A stretch of DNA of 64,000 nt. Origin: JBAWWY01 sp037144355. Lineage in GTDB: Bacteria > Bacillota > Clostridia > Peptostreptococcales > Anaerovoracaceae. Made by a program: the position numbers and the translations under genes. Below, in pieces: positions 55,810-63,932 of the stretch; the first letter of the stretch is position 1; every line of letters begins with the position of its first letter. The stretch is from NCBI GenBank assembly GCA_037144355.1, contig JBAWWY010000004.1, forward strand, positions 21,536 to 85,535, read 5' to 3'. The notes beneath the pieces were generated by a model that was not told the DNA's origin, searched no databases, and worked only from the letters and a program-made list of their open reading frames with translations.

Positions 55810-57069
55810 TTATTTGGCTAGGTTATATATTTTCTCCACATCACTTGTATTCAATTTAATAAAATTGCCGATTACGCCACCTGACATTGAGGTGGCTTTT
55901 TCTGCCATCTCGTGGTAGCTGGAGGCGGGGACGCCGGCTTTGGAAAGGCTGAGCTCTAGGCCGAGGCTTCTGAAGAAGTCGGCGGTTCGCTGGATGCCTT
56001 CTTGGGCGATGCGGGATTGGGCGGTTTTGGAGCTTTGGTCTGAGTCTGAGTTGGATTTTGAGCTGGGATCAGATTCGAGCTTGCTTTCAGAACTGGGCTC
56101 GGAGTCTGACTGGTAGTCAGAAGGGTCGATGCCCCAGACGCGGACGGCGAACTGGACGAACCGTTTCAAATCGTGTTTGTAGACATAGGACATCCAGGCA
56201 ATGAAGATCAAGGCAACGGAGGCTCCGTGCGTCATGCCATAAAATGCTGAAAGCTGATGAGCGATCCTGTGAGTTGAAAAGTCGCCGGTTCGGCCTACCC
56301 CAACGGTATTGTCGTGGGCAAACTTGCTGGCAAGTAAGATTTCGGCGCGGGCATTGTAATCATTGGGCCCTGATATTGCTAGTGGGCCATTTTTTATAAG
56401 ACTAAGAAGCAGTGCTTCGCACATACGATCTGTACAATCTACATTTTCAGTGGCTGTGAAGTAGCGCTCCATAACGTGAGACATTGCATCGGCAACGCCG
56501 CAGGCAGTCTGGTAACTGCTCAGGGAGTAAGAAAGCTCGGGATCCATTATGGCAAAGACCGGTCTGATCACATCGTCATTGAGCCCTCGCTTGACCATAG
56601 TTCGCTCGTTCTTAATCACGCTGCTGTTGCTGGACTCGCTCCCCGTCCCCGGCACTGTCAATACAACACCGACAGGTAAAGTTTCTTTGGCAAAGGCCAC
56701 CATATCAAACAAATCCCAGACATCACCATCGTAAAGAGCCCCGACACCAATCGCCTTGGCCACGTCGATGGCACTGCCGCCGCCGACAGCTAAGATAAAG
56801 TCGGCCCGCTTTTCCTTACACAGAGCTATGCCCTTTTGCACATGGGAAAGGACTGGATTCGGCATTGCCCCTGGGAACTCAATAATTTCCAGGTTTTCCT
56901 TCACCAAAGAGGTTTTGACTTTGTCCAGAATCCCAGTCCTTTTGACAAAACCCTCACCACAGACCAAAAGGACTTTCTTTCCATAAGGTTTTGACAATTG
57001 CCCAACCTTAGAGAGTGTATCCTTCCCAAAAATTATCGTTGTTGTATTCTTAAAAACAAAGTTTTCCAT
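55810..57069 (-). CDS. iron-containing alcohol dehydrogenase with Ser/Asp-rich insertion
   Basis: A 419-residue group III (Fe-ADH) dehydrogenase. The Rossmann GGGSAIDVAKA is present, and the iron ligands fall in MSHVMERYF and the MTHGASVALI/DNTVGVGRTGDFSTHRIAHQLSAFYGM region. It resembles butanol dehydrogenase-type NAD(P)H-dependent enzymes. Between about residues 316 and 346 there is a hydrophilic insertion of repeated Ser-Asp/Glu/Lys units (QSDSEPSSES...SDSDQSSK) absent from normal members. DNA here is distinctly richer in G+C than in the flanking AbiE genes. GGAGG precedes the ATG. Confidence 0.9.
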   Translation of the reverse strand: MENFVFKNTTTIIFGKDTLSKVGQLSKPYGKKVLLVCGEGFVKRTGILDKVKTSLVKENLEIIEFPGAMPNPVLSHVQKGIALCKEKRADFILAVGGGSAIDVAKAIGVGALYDGDVWDLFDMVAFAKETLPVGVVLTVPGTGSESSNSSVIKNERTMVKRGLNDDVIRPVFAIMDPELSYSLSSYQTACGVADAMSHVMERYFTATENVDCTDRMCEALLLSLIKNGPLAISGPNDYNARAEILLASKFAHDNTVGVGRTGDFSTHRIAHQLSAFYGMTHGASVALIFIAWMSYVYKHDLKRFVQFAVRVWGIDPSDYQSDSEPSSESKLESDPSSKSNSDSDQSSKTAQSRIAQEGIQRTADFFRSLGLELSLSKAGVPASSYHEMAEKATSMSGGVIGNFIKLNTSDVEKIYNLAK

Positions 57070-57145
57070 AATAATCCTCCATTAATTCTTGCTATATATA
57101 TTATTTTAATCAATTTAATATTCAGTTCAAGGGTTTAAATGAATA

Positions 57146-57613
57146 TTAAACAACTTCGGAGCAGACGTCGATGAATTCGGCGGCGGTTATTTTTTGGAGA
57201 AAGTCTACGTCGATCTTCACGGCTGTGTTTGGGCCGCCGCCGGCTGGGAAAACATAGTCGAAGACCTGAAGGGACTGGTCAAGGTAGATCTGAAGAGGCT
57301 TGTTCAGGCCGAAGGGGCAGACACCGCCAACGGGATGACCTGTTGCAACTTCAACATCCTCGAGCCCGATGAACTTCGCCTTCTCGCCGAACTGATCCTT
57401 GAACTTGCGATTGTCCAGTTTCACATCGCCTTTGGCTAGGATCAGGATATCCGATCCCTTCAGCCTCAGAGCCATGGTCTTCGCTATCCGCCCGGGCTCC
57501 ACTCCTAACGCCCGCGCCGCTAGATCAACTGTCGCCGTGCTAATTTTAAATTCTATTACTTCCAAGGGAAGATTGTTTTCTGTAAAATACTGTTTAACTC
57601 GTTCAATGCTCAT
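57146..57613 (-). CDS. YbaK/EbsC-family aminoacyl-tRNA deacylase
   Basis: A 155-residue YbaK-like protein (PF04073): FKISTATVDLAARALGVEPGRIAKTMALR, abbreviated from the N-terminal half, the conserved KFRGRE-like position KFKDQFGEKAKF and GHPVGGVCPFGL. These free-standing editing domains hydrolyse mischarged tRNAs such as Cys-tRNA-Pro or Ala-tRNA-Pro. G+C-rich codon use like its neighbour alcohol dehydrogenase. Weak ribosome site. Confidence 0.9.
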   Translation of the reverse strand: MSIERVKQYFTENNLPLEVIEFKISTATVDLAARALGVEPGRIAKTMALRLKGSDILILAKGDVKLDNRKFKDQFGEKAKFIGLEDVEVATGHPVGGVCPFGLNKPLQIYLDQSLQVFDYVFPAGGGPNTAVKIDVDFLQKITAAEFIDVCSEVV

Positions 57614-57693
57614 TTATTTTATTCCTAACTTAATTTTAATATTAACTCTATTATACATAATTGCACATTTAAGCAATATGAAAATATAACTGA

Positions 57694-58770
57694 CTAATGT
57701 GTGTGGCGGTGGTGGATGTTTGGGGTGTGGGTGTGTTGGTGAATCATAGTCTGGTGCGTGTGCATATGAGAGTGTGGGCCACGAGCTTCGTGTTCGTGGT
57801 CATGGTGCAGGTCGTTGTGATCGTGCATGTGTTCGTGGGTTATTTCTTCGTGGAGGTGGGAGTGGCCGTGCTTTTCGGAAATTGCTAGGTAGGCGCCTAC
57901 CAACATTATTGTTAGGGCAATCAGGAAAGATCCTGTAATTTTCTCGTGTAAAGCTATCCAGGAAATGATAACTCCGATAAAGGGGGCGGCCGCATAGTAA
58001 GCGCTCGTCCTTGCAGCACCAAGCTCTCGCTGTGCCGATATGTATAAAAAGATACCAAATCCGTAGGAGAGAAAACCTAGTCCGAGGGCAACCAATATAT
58101 ATGGAACGTTATTGCTGAATTCATGTAGAACTATTGAAATTATTAGGCAACCTATGCCGGAACCAAAGCCTTTTATAACAACGATTTGGAGGGGATCTTT
58201 AATGGAAAGCATCCTAGTGCAATTGTTTTCAAGACCCCAGCAGAGACAGGCGGCAAGAACGAAAATAGAGCCGATTGAAAAAGCAAAAATGGAGAGGTCC
58301 TCAACAGAGAGAATGATACTGGAGAGAGTAATGAGAGCTATGGCAATCCACATTCGCTTGCCGATATCTTCTTTAAATACAAACAAAGCGATTAGGGAAG
58401 TTGCGACGATTTCGAAATTGTTGAGGAGGGATGCATTGGAGGCCGTGGTCATGGACAGCCCAAGCATCAAGAAAATTGGGGCCATAATATCAAGCCCAAT
58501 CATACCCACCACATAAGGCAGCTCGCGACTAGTAATCTTAGCTTCAGTCTGCTTCGCACGGCTTATGCCCCGGGCAACAAGAATTATGGCCATTCCAAAG
58601 CCCGCGCCCAGGTACAGCAGCGCAGCCATCAAAGTCGGCGGTATTTCAGCAAGCAGCAATTTAGCGACCGGCGCACTCACCCCGTACAGCGCCGCCGCCA
58701 GCACAGCCATCGCCACCGCCTGAGCCGATTTGCTATTATGAAAAGTTAGACCTTCTTTCAAATCGTGCAT
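57694..58770 (-). CDS. EamA/DMT permease with histidine-rich C-terminal tail
   Basis: A 358-residue membrane protein: about ten helices in two EamA repeats (about 15-150 and 165-295), followed by a 58-residue C-terminal extension with about 23 histidines, in HGHSH, HEHMHDH, HHDHEHE and HMHTH clusters. Such tails bind Zn2+, Ni2+ or Co2+ in other transporters and chaperones. A metal or metal-chelate substrate is therefore possible, though the DMT core normally moves organic metabolites. The start at 58770 has GGAGG five bases before it. Confidence 0.88.
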   Translation of the reverse strand: MHDLKEGLTFHNSKSAQAVAMAVLAAALYGVSAPVAKLLLAEIPPTLMAALLYLGAGFGMAIILVARGISRAKQTEAKITSRELPYVVGMIGLDIMAPIFLMLGLSMTTASNASLLNNFEIVATSLIALFVFKEDIGKRMWIAIALITLSSIILSVEDLSIFAFSIGSIFVLAACLCWGLENNCTRMLSIKDPLQIVVIKGFGSGIGCLIISIVLHEFSNNVPYILVALGLGFLSYGFGIFLYISAQRELGAARTSAYYAAAPFIGVIISWIALHEKITGSFLIALTIMLVGAYLAISEKHGHSHLHEEITHEHMHDHNDLHHDHEHEARGPHSHMHTHQTMIHQHTHTPNIHHRHTH

Positions 58771-58837
58771 GCCTTCCTCCATATAATTATTAACAATATT
58801 ATAGCATCTATGTTAGTTGATTTATCTTTTTCTATGT

Positions 58838-58920
58838 AAAAAGCTTTACAAAAGTAAAGCAAATACCAAAAAGCTTTACAAAAGTAAAGCAAATGAATAA
58901 ATCTTTAGATTAGTAAAGCT
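58838..58920. repeat. iteron-like repeats containing GCTTTAC/GTAAAGC hairpins
   Basis: AAAGCTTTACAAAAGTAAAGC occurs in two copies with identical centres, exactly 30 bases apart (stems GCTTTAC-AAAA-GTAAAGC at 58843-58860 and 58873-58890), and a diverged third (CTTTAGATTAGTAAAG at 58903-58918). They lie between the divergent DMT permease and MazEF-like genes. Likely operator sites, possibly for the antitoxin. Confidence 0.75.
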
Positions 58921-59023
58921 AATCACGTAGGTAAAAAAATCAATAATTTATATATTACCATCAAATAATGATTGCTAAATATACCATCATATATTACAAT
59001 CAAAACATAAAGGAGATGATTTT

Positions 59024-59293
59024 ATGGCTAAAGCAGTAAACAACATCAAATATACTTCTGTGCTTCCGTTGGAATATGTAGATTCATTAAAGGAACTAGT
59101 ATCAAGTGATTCAATCCCATCGATTAATTATGGAATCAGGGAAGCGGTTGAGCAATATTTAGTGCTTAAAAAAAATGAACAATACGATGCTCAGATGATT
59201 GAAGCGTCTAATGACAAAGAATTTATGGACAGAACTATGAAGGCAGATTCTGATTTTACTTATGCTGATTGCGAGGTGTCAGGAGAATGGTAA
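59024..59293 (+). CDS. antitoxin of a MazEF-like pair (ribbon-helix-helix type suspected)
   Basis: An 89-residue protein with a short N-terminal beta strand followed by two helices (YTSVLPLEYVDSLKEL and SINYGIREAVEQYLVL), consistent with a ribbon-helix-helix DNA-binding fold, and an acidic C-terminal part likely to wrap the toxin. AAAGGAGATGAT precedes the ATG. It overlaps the toxin start by seven bases, and the iterons at 58838-58920 and TATTACCATCA-type repeats at 58955-59000 are candidate operators. Confidence 0.85.
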   Translation: MAKAVNNIKYTSVLPLEYVDSLKELVSSDSIPSINYGIREAVEQYLVLKKNEQYDAQMIEASNDKEFMDRTMKADSDFTYADCEVSGEW

Positions 59294-59631
59294 GCAAATG
59301 GGAAATTTACTTTTGCGATCTGAACCCAAGCGTTGGAAGTGAACAAAAGGGATTAAGGCCAGTTTTGGTTATTTCACGTGACTCAATCAATCATAGGCTT
59401 CAAACTTCAACGGTAGTTCCGCTTTCATCCATGAAAAAAGACTCGAAAACTTATCCTTCCGAAGTACTACTCAAAATGGAATATACAGGACTACCAAAGG
59501 ATTCGATAGCAATGATGCAGCAGGTACGCACCCTTTCGCACATAAGGTTCATCAATAAGGTAGGAACACTGGCAGACGAAAATTTGAGGAATCAAATCGA
59601 AAAGACAATATGCGACTACTTTGAAGTTTAA
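59287..59631 (+). CDS. mazF: MazF/PemK-family endoribonuclease toxin
   Basis: A 114-residue MazF-type toxin (PF02452) with the N-terminal WEIYFCDLNPSVGSEQKGLRPVLVIS signature (abbreviated) and the TSTVVPLSS and QVRTLSHIR segments that hold the catalytic Arg and Thr/Ser. MazF toxins cut mRNA at short sequences. ATG 59287 is supported by GAGGTG at eight bases. It is cotranscribed with the antitoxin and probably with the 55-residue gene that follows. Confidence 0.93.
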   Translation: MVSKWEIYFCDLNPSVGSEQKGLRPVLVISRDSINHRLQTSTVVPLSSMKKDSKTYPSEVLLKMEYTGLPKDSIAMMQQVRTLSHIRFINKVGTLADENLRNQIEKTICDYFEV

Positions 59632-59689
59632 ATTAAACAAATTTTAGAATTTAAACATTTTGAAAAGTGGATAAGGAGATTCGATAGCT

Positions 59690-59857
59690 ATGGATATTGA
59701 AACATTAGAAAAGCTAGAAAAAATGAATAGTCTTCGTGAAAAACTAGCTGAAATCGAAGATGAACGATCAAATGGAAAGACTGGATACACTATAGATGAG
59801 GCTTCTGAAAAAATTTCAAAAGCAATTGATAAAGCCACAAATATAAAAGGAAAATAA
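59690..59857 (+). CDS. 55-residue helical protein downstream of mazF
   Basis: A short gene starting MDIETLEKLEKMNSLREKLA, with a strong AAGGAG about ten bases before the ATG. The product is a charged, helical protein with a TGYTIDEASEKISKAI second helix; the layout recalls short addiction-module antitoxins, but no family can be assigned. It follows mazF by 58 bases and ends just before a terminator hairpin. Confidence 0.65.
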   Translation: MDIETLEKLEKMNSLREKLAEIEDERSNGKTGYTIDEASEKISKAIDKATNIKGK

Positions 59858-59860
59858 TAA

Positions 59861-59898
59861 AAGGGGCGGTCCACAGCAATTGCAAGGACAAGCCCCTT
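59861..59898 (-). terminator. terminator of the second DMT permease gene
   Basis: AAGGGGC with GTCC and GGAC with GCCCCTT form a long, bulged stem; on the minus strand it runs into TTTTATTATTTT, immediately after the permease stop. Confidence 0.75.
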
Positions 59899-59902
59899 AT
59901 CC

Positions 59903-60796
59903 TTATGACAATGACTGCGGGGGCAAGGCTTCTTTTGAGCCTCTAGGCAAGACGAAAACAGCACCAATAACTAACGCGGCACCGAAAGCTTGCAGCGGAC
60001 TCAATCGTTCATTTAAGAGGAGAAAGGCCAATACCAAGGTAAAGACGATTTCAAGAGAGCTTATTAAGGAAGCACGACTAGCTCCGATTGCCTCAATTCC
60101 TTTCAGGATTAGAAAGTATGGAATAACCCAAGTAAATATGGTCAAAATAACAAGGCCACCCAACATTGTAATAGGCGCGGTAATGCCACGATAAAGGGAG
60201 ATTGGTGAAATCAAGACAAACAAGATGCTTTGGATTGTAGTTGTCCAGATCATAACAGCAAAAGGTGAACTTCTCTCCATGTTCTTTTCCCCAATCCAGT
60301 TGCCGAAAGCTAGTGATAGACTGCCAGCGATTGCCAGGGATATTCCAAAGGCGTTTATTGTGAACTTACTCACAGGGAAAGGATTAATGACTGCAACCAA
60401 TCCTAACAAGCACATTATCAAAGCTACAAGATGACGTTTGTAAAGACGCTTTTTATCAATAAATAATTCCAGCAATAGAACAAAAGCTGGGGAGGTATAG
60501 AGAATCAGGATGGCAATCGATGCGTCGATGTAGTTTAAGGCCACAAAAAATGAGACGCTGTTAATAAAGTTCCCAGCGATGGCTTGCACAAGCACTGGAC
60601 GTATTGCCTTGGGGATTAGGCGCCAACTTTTAGTCCGGGTGACCAGAGCAATAAACCACATGAACAGGCTTGCCACACTACCCATAATTACAATTAAAGT
60701 AAAAGGTTCAAGGCCTTGCTTGTAAACTAGTTTTGAAACAACTGCCAAAGATCCATACAAAAGTGCGGATGCGATTACATATAGATATCCACGCAT
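59903..60796 (-). CDS. EamA/DMT-family permease
   Basis: A protein of about 297 residues with ten predicted helices in two EamA repeats (about 1-135 and 148-287); SFFVALNYIDASIAILILYTSPAFV is the typical TM3-4 region. Substrate unknown. The ATG at 60796 has AAAGGA nine bases ahead; the ATG three codons upstream is too close. It lies 37 bases after the GNAT gene on the same strand, perhaps in one operon. Confidence 0.88.
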   Translation of the reverse strand: MRGYLYVIASALLYGSLAVVSKLVYKQGLEPFTLIVIMGSVASLFMWFIALVTRTKSWRLIPKAIRPVLVQAIAGNFINSVSFFVALNYIDASIAILILYTSPAFVLLLELFIDKKRLYKRHLVALIMCLLGLVAVINPFPVSKFTINAFGISLAIAGSLSLAFGNWIGEKNMERSSPFAVMIWTTTIQSILFVLISPISLYRGITAPITMLGGLVILTIFTWVIPYFLILKGIEAIGASRASLISSLEIVFTLVLAFLLLNERLSPLQAFGAALVIGAVFVLPRGSKEALPPQSLS

Positions 60797-60833
60797 AGGC
60801 CACATTCCTTTCTAAATTCCAAGTGTTTTGTAG

Positions 60834-61325
60834 TTAAAGAACCAACGTCATATCGTACCAGACTGCGCCGCCATGGGTGGAGCCGGAAACACCACTACTA
60901 ACGAAACCAAATTTAGCATAGTAGTGTATTAAATGCTCCTTACATGTTAGGATGACGGTTTTTCTGCCTTCTTCCTTTGCCTTATTAATATATTGATTCA
61001 TCATTTGGGCCGCTACGCCTCGCCTTTGAAAATCCGGATGAGTATTTATTCCAAATACCGTAAGATTTGGACCGGCCGGCTCATGATGGCTGGTTCCATG
61101 GTACAAGTCGTCATAAAGGACCGGGCTTGATGTAGCACAGCCATTGATGAAACCTATGATTCTTCTATCGAGTTCAGCTACCAGAAAGTTTTCCGGAAAG
61201 CCTTCAAAGCGCTCCTTGAGAGTCTCAAAGGAAGCAGCTTCTTCTGCTGGAAAACAGGTTGCTTCTATCTTTGCCAATTCTTCAATATCCTGGGCATTGG
61301 TATGCCTTATAATAATTTGATCCAT
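60834..61325 (-). CDS. GNAT-family N-acetyltransferase
   Basis: A 163-residue acetyltransferase with the GNAT acetyl-CoA motif A in LTVFGINTHPDFQRRGVAAQMMNQYINKA (QRRGVA is the pyrophosphate loop) and motif B in HLIHYYAKFGFVSSGVS. It resembles arylalkylamine-type acetyltransferases (AANAT-like C-terminal 'YYAKFGF'). The target amine is unknown. AGAGGTG precedes ATG 61325 by six bases. Confidence 0.9.
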   Translation of the reverse strand: MDQIIIRHTNAQDIEELAKIEATCFPAEEAASFETLKERFEGFPENFLVAELDRRIIGFINGCATSSPVLYDDLYHGTSHHEPAGPNLTVFGINTHPDFQRRGVAAQMMNQYINKAKEEGRKTVILTCKEHLIHYYAKFGFVSSGVSGSTHGGAVWYDMTLVL

Positions 61326-61348
61326 ATTGAACACCTCTTCTACATGTT

Positions 61349-62200
61349 TTATTCTGGCTTAAATCCTATAATTTTTATTGGATTTGTGTTTATCTTTTCG
61401 ATAGCCTCAAGTTGCCTTATTGCGAGCTTGTTTAATAATTTCAGCCTTTCGTTTTGAGCCACATCCTGTGAGATAAGTATAGCATTATAGCTTTCCATGT
61501 TTGATAACACTAGCAATTGATTCAATGTTGCGTAATCTCTAATATTTCCAATAAGACTCGGGTTTTGGTCTCTCCATTCTTTTGCAGTCATACAAAATAT
61601 AGCAATATTTAAAACATCCGCTTCATTTGCATAAGTAATTGATATTTGTGAATTGCTTAATTTCCGGGGTAATAAGTTTTGCTTGATTGCATCTGTTTGA
61701 AAACGATAATTTAATTTTGAAATTTCACGATTTAAATTCCAATTTAGAGAAAGCCTGCTATTCTCATCTACCTTAAGCCGTTGATAATCCTGAATAATAT
61801 AAAGCTTAAATTCGGCAGAAACCCAAGATGCAAATTCGAAGGCAATATCAGAATGAGCATAAGTACCACCATAGCGTCCTGATGCCACTCGTATCCCAAT
61901 GGCCTTAGTTGCTTCAACCCATCTTTTCGGAGAAAGAGTAAACGCATTAAATCCAGCTTCGTTTTTAAACCTATCGAATTCGATAGGTTTAAAATTTGGA
62001 TTATGCAATTGTTCCCACAATCCGATGAATTCTATGGTATCCTTAGTTCTCATCCAATTATTTATGACAATAAAAGGATCATTGCCTTTGTATTTTGCTA
62101 TATCGGTAATTGAAATAAATTCGTTTTTGAAATCGTCGGTATATATTTCAATTTCTAAGCCTTTAGCATGAATAGTCTCTTTGCTTGATTTCCTATCCAC
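61349..62200 (-). CDS. KilA-N domain protein
   Basis: A 283-residue protein with an N-terminal KilA-N DNA-binding domain (about 12-130): ISITDIAKYKGNDPFIVINNWMRTK, then WVEATKAIGIRVASGRYGGTYAH and the SDIAFEFASWVSAEFKLYI close. KilA-N proteins are typical of phages and mobile elements. The C-terminal half is helical and unassigned. The start is GTG with AGGAGGG eight bases ahead. Upstream lies a gene remnant and palindromes, consistent with a remodelled accessory site. Confidence 0.88.
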   Translation of the reverse strand: MDRKSSKETIHAKGLEIEIYTDDFKNEFISITDIAKYKGNDPFIVINNWMRTKDTIEFIGLWEQLHNPNFKPIEFDRFKNEAGFNAFTLSPKRWVEATKAIGIRVASGRYGGTYAHSDIAFEFASWVSAEFKLYIIQDYQRLKVDENSRLSLNWNLNREISKLNYRFQTDAIKQNLLPRKLSNSQISITYANEADVLNIAIFCMTAKEWRDQNPSLIGNIRDYATLNQLLVLSNMESYNAILISQDVAQNERLKLLNKLAIRQLEAIEKINTNPIKIIGFKPE

Positions 62201-62244
62201 TGTGTAACCCTCCTATTTATATTTAAGTATTTGATAAATCTATA

Positions 62245-62430
62245 TTATTTATATTGCTTAAACCCTTGATCAATTTTAATCATTTTGTTAATCTCAACAA
62301 AATGATCAGTTGCATTGATAGTACTATTAATTCTTTTGGAAATCAATGAATCGTCGATAACTAATTCCTTTATAATACCATTAAACAATGCTTGTGAATC
62401 CCAACATCGTGGATTAAAATGCAGTTGTCA
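62245..62430 (-). pseudogene. 3' remnant of an unidentified gene
   Basis: On the minus strand a frame is open from about 62430 to TAA at 62245-62247 with protein-like content (CWDSQALFNGIIKELVIDD and FVEINKMIKIDQGFKQYK) but no start codon or ribosome site; its 5' boundary coincides with the 16-base-arm palindrome at 62417-62453. It looks like the C-terminal end of a gene whose front was removed. The original family is not recognisable. Confidence 0.45.
62279..62306. repeat. inverted repeat inside the gene remnant
   Basis: ATCATTTTGTT-AATCTC-AACAAAATGAT, a perfect 11-base-arm dyad. Confidence 0.6.
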
Positions 62431-62453
62431 AGAATTCCTTGACAACTGCATTT
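62417..62453 (-). terminator. long palindrome, possible terminator of the DUF4143 gene
   Basis: AAATGCAGTTGTCAAG pairs with CTTGACAACTGCATTT around a five-base loop (16-base perfect arms). On the minus strand the hairpin ends in TTTTAA. It may terminate the ATPase transcript. Confidence 0.6.
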
Positions 62454-62464
62454 AGAGCGGAGCT

Positions 62465-62491
62465 CAGTTATTCGAAATTTTCGAATAACTG
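62465..62491. repeat. perfect palindrome
   Basis: CAGTTATTCGAAA-T-TTTCGAATAACTG: 13-base arms, 12 bases from the neighbouring palindrome, with which it shares GCAGTT-type ends. Confidence 0.7.
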
Positions 62492-62519
62492 CCGCTAGTA
62501 AAACAACTGCAAATTAATG

Positions 62520-63788
62520 CTAGTCCTTCAGACATCCGATCGGAACAACATAAACCCCGTCTTCCCTCTTGTAAGCAAAGTCAGTCCCTGTCAATACCAT
62601 CATAAAAGATGGAGACTTCATCCGGCCGGTATCTATCTTATTTTTAAGTGAAAGCAAGTTCTGCGCGGCCTCGTCGATCCCGCTTCCCCCGAGCTTCATC
62701 TCCACCAATGCATAAGAGCCATTTCGCAAATGTACAATCGCATCGCATTCAAGACCTAATTTATCGCGATAGTGGTAAACAGTTCCATCCAAAGCCTCTG
62801 CGAATACTCGCAAATCACGAATACACATTGATTCAAAAAATAAACCCATAGTATTCAGATCATTTAACAGATCATTTGGCCCGATGCCTAGCGCCGCTAC
62901 TGCAATCGAAGGATCTACAAAGTGCCTTGTATCGGATGATCTAATAGCTGTCTTTGATCTTAAGTTAGGACTCCATGCGGGTAAATCCTCAATAACGAAA
63001 ATGCGTTTAAGTGCATTAACATATGAATATATTGTCTTCTCATCTAAAGAGTCAGTGTCATTTGAGGACATATCCTTTTTAATATTAGCAACTGTGCCAT
63101 CTGATGCTATGAATCTCGAATAGGAACGCATCAAGAGCTTTACTCTTTGCGAATCCCTTGCGATTCCATCCGCACGAGAAATATCAGACTCAACCACAGC
63201 ATCGTAATAATCGTAAGCTTGTTTTAGAGCTATTTCCTCTCTTTGGCCAATAGCTTTCGGCCAGCCGCCCCTACATATTAAGTAAGCAATTTGCCTTATA
63301 TCAATATCGCTTTTAGCGGTAAGTTCTTTATTCCCCCCAAATAATTCTCCAAGTGAAACTGAACCATTAGAATCACCAGACTCAAACAAAGTCATCGGTC
63401 TCATAACCATTCTAGATATTCTTCCCGTGCCTGAATGCGAAGTAGTCATATCATCAAAAGGAACCGATGATCCAGTCAGAACAAACTGATTAAACTCATC
63501 CCTTTTATCAACCTCGAAACGAATAGCATCCCAGAGCTGAGGAGCCAATTGCCATTCATCAATCAAACGAGGCGTATCCCCCTCGAGTAAAATAGAAGGC
63601 TCAAGTTCAGCCATAATTAAATTCTGTTTTTTCTTGGCCGGATCCTGCATATAAAGAATACTTTTGGCGATTTGAGTTGCGGTCGTAGTTTTGCCGCACC
63701 ACTTAGATCCTTCAATCAATACAGCGCCTTTGGATTCCAATTTATCATGCAAAATCTTGTCAGCTATTCTCTTCAAATAATTCTTCAT
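62520..63788 (-). CDS. AAA_14/DUF4143 ATPase
   Basis: A 422-residue ATPase: N-terminal AAA_14 domain (about 20-160) with Walker A EGSKWCGKTTTA and Walker B PRLIDEWQLAPQLWDAIR (abbreviated), the sensor-1-like FVLTGSS, and a C-terminal DUF4143 domain (about 200-400) with FESMCIRDLRVFAEALDG and a nuclease-like YHYRDKLGLECDAIVHL...ALVEMKLG. The family is common in anaerobes, often near mobile DNA; its role is unknown. GAGGTG precedes ATG 63788. A four-copy 23-bp tandem repeat lies in its upstream region. Confidence 0.9.
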   Translation of the reverse strand: MKNYLKRIADKILHDKLESKGAVLIEGSKWCGKTTTATQIAKSILYMQDPAKKKQNLIMAELEPSILLEGDTPRLIDEWQLAPQLWDAIRFEVDKRDEFNQFVLTGSSVPFDDMTTSHSGTGRISRMVMRPMTLFESGDSNGSVSLGELFGGNKELTAKSDIDIRQIAYLICRGGWPKAIGQREEIALKQAYDYYDAVVESDISRADGIARDSQRVKLLMRSYSRFIASDGTVANIKKDMSSNDTDSLDEKTIYSYVNALKRIFVIEDLPAWSPNLRSKTAIRSSDTRHFVDPSIAVAALGIGPNDLLNDLNTMGLFFESMCIRDLRVFAEALDGTVYHYRDKLGLECDAIVHLRNGSYALVEMKLGGSGIDEAAQNLLSLKNKIDTGRMKSPSFMMVLTGTDFAYKREDGVYVVPIGCLKD

Positions 63789-63847
63789 TACTTTCACCTC
63801 GATTTACCCATATTATAGTTTGTAATTCAGGAAAGTGCAACACAATT

Positions 63848-63932
63848 CCATGATTTGGACGAATATATTTCCATGATTTGGACGCATTTCGTTCCACGAT
63901 TTGGATGTGTTTTGTTCCGTGATTTGGCATAA
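63848..63932. repeat. four-copy 23-bp tandem repeat
   Basis: The unit starts CC[A/G][T/C]GATTTGG and recurs at 63848, 63871, 63894 and 63917, exactly 23 bases apart, the last copy incomplete. CCATGATTTGGACG is identical in the first two. Read toward the ATPase gene each unit is an imperfect CCAAATCATGG box. It may be an operator array. Confidence 0.85.

Noticed and set aside
63848..63932. CRISPR array
   Set aside because: The 23-base units are contiguous with no separate spacers, there are only four copies and no cas genes.
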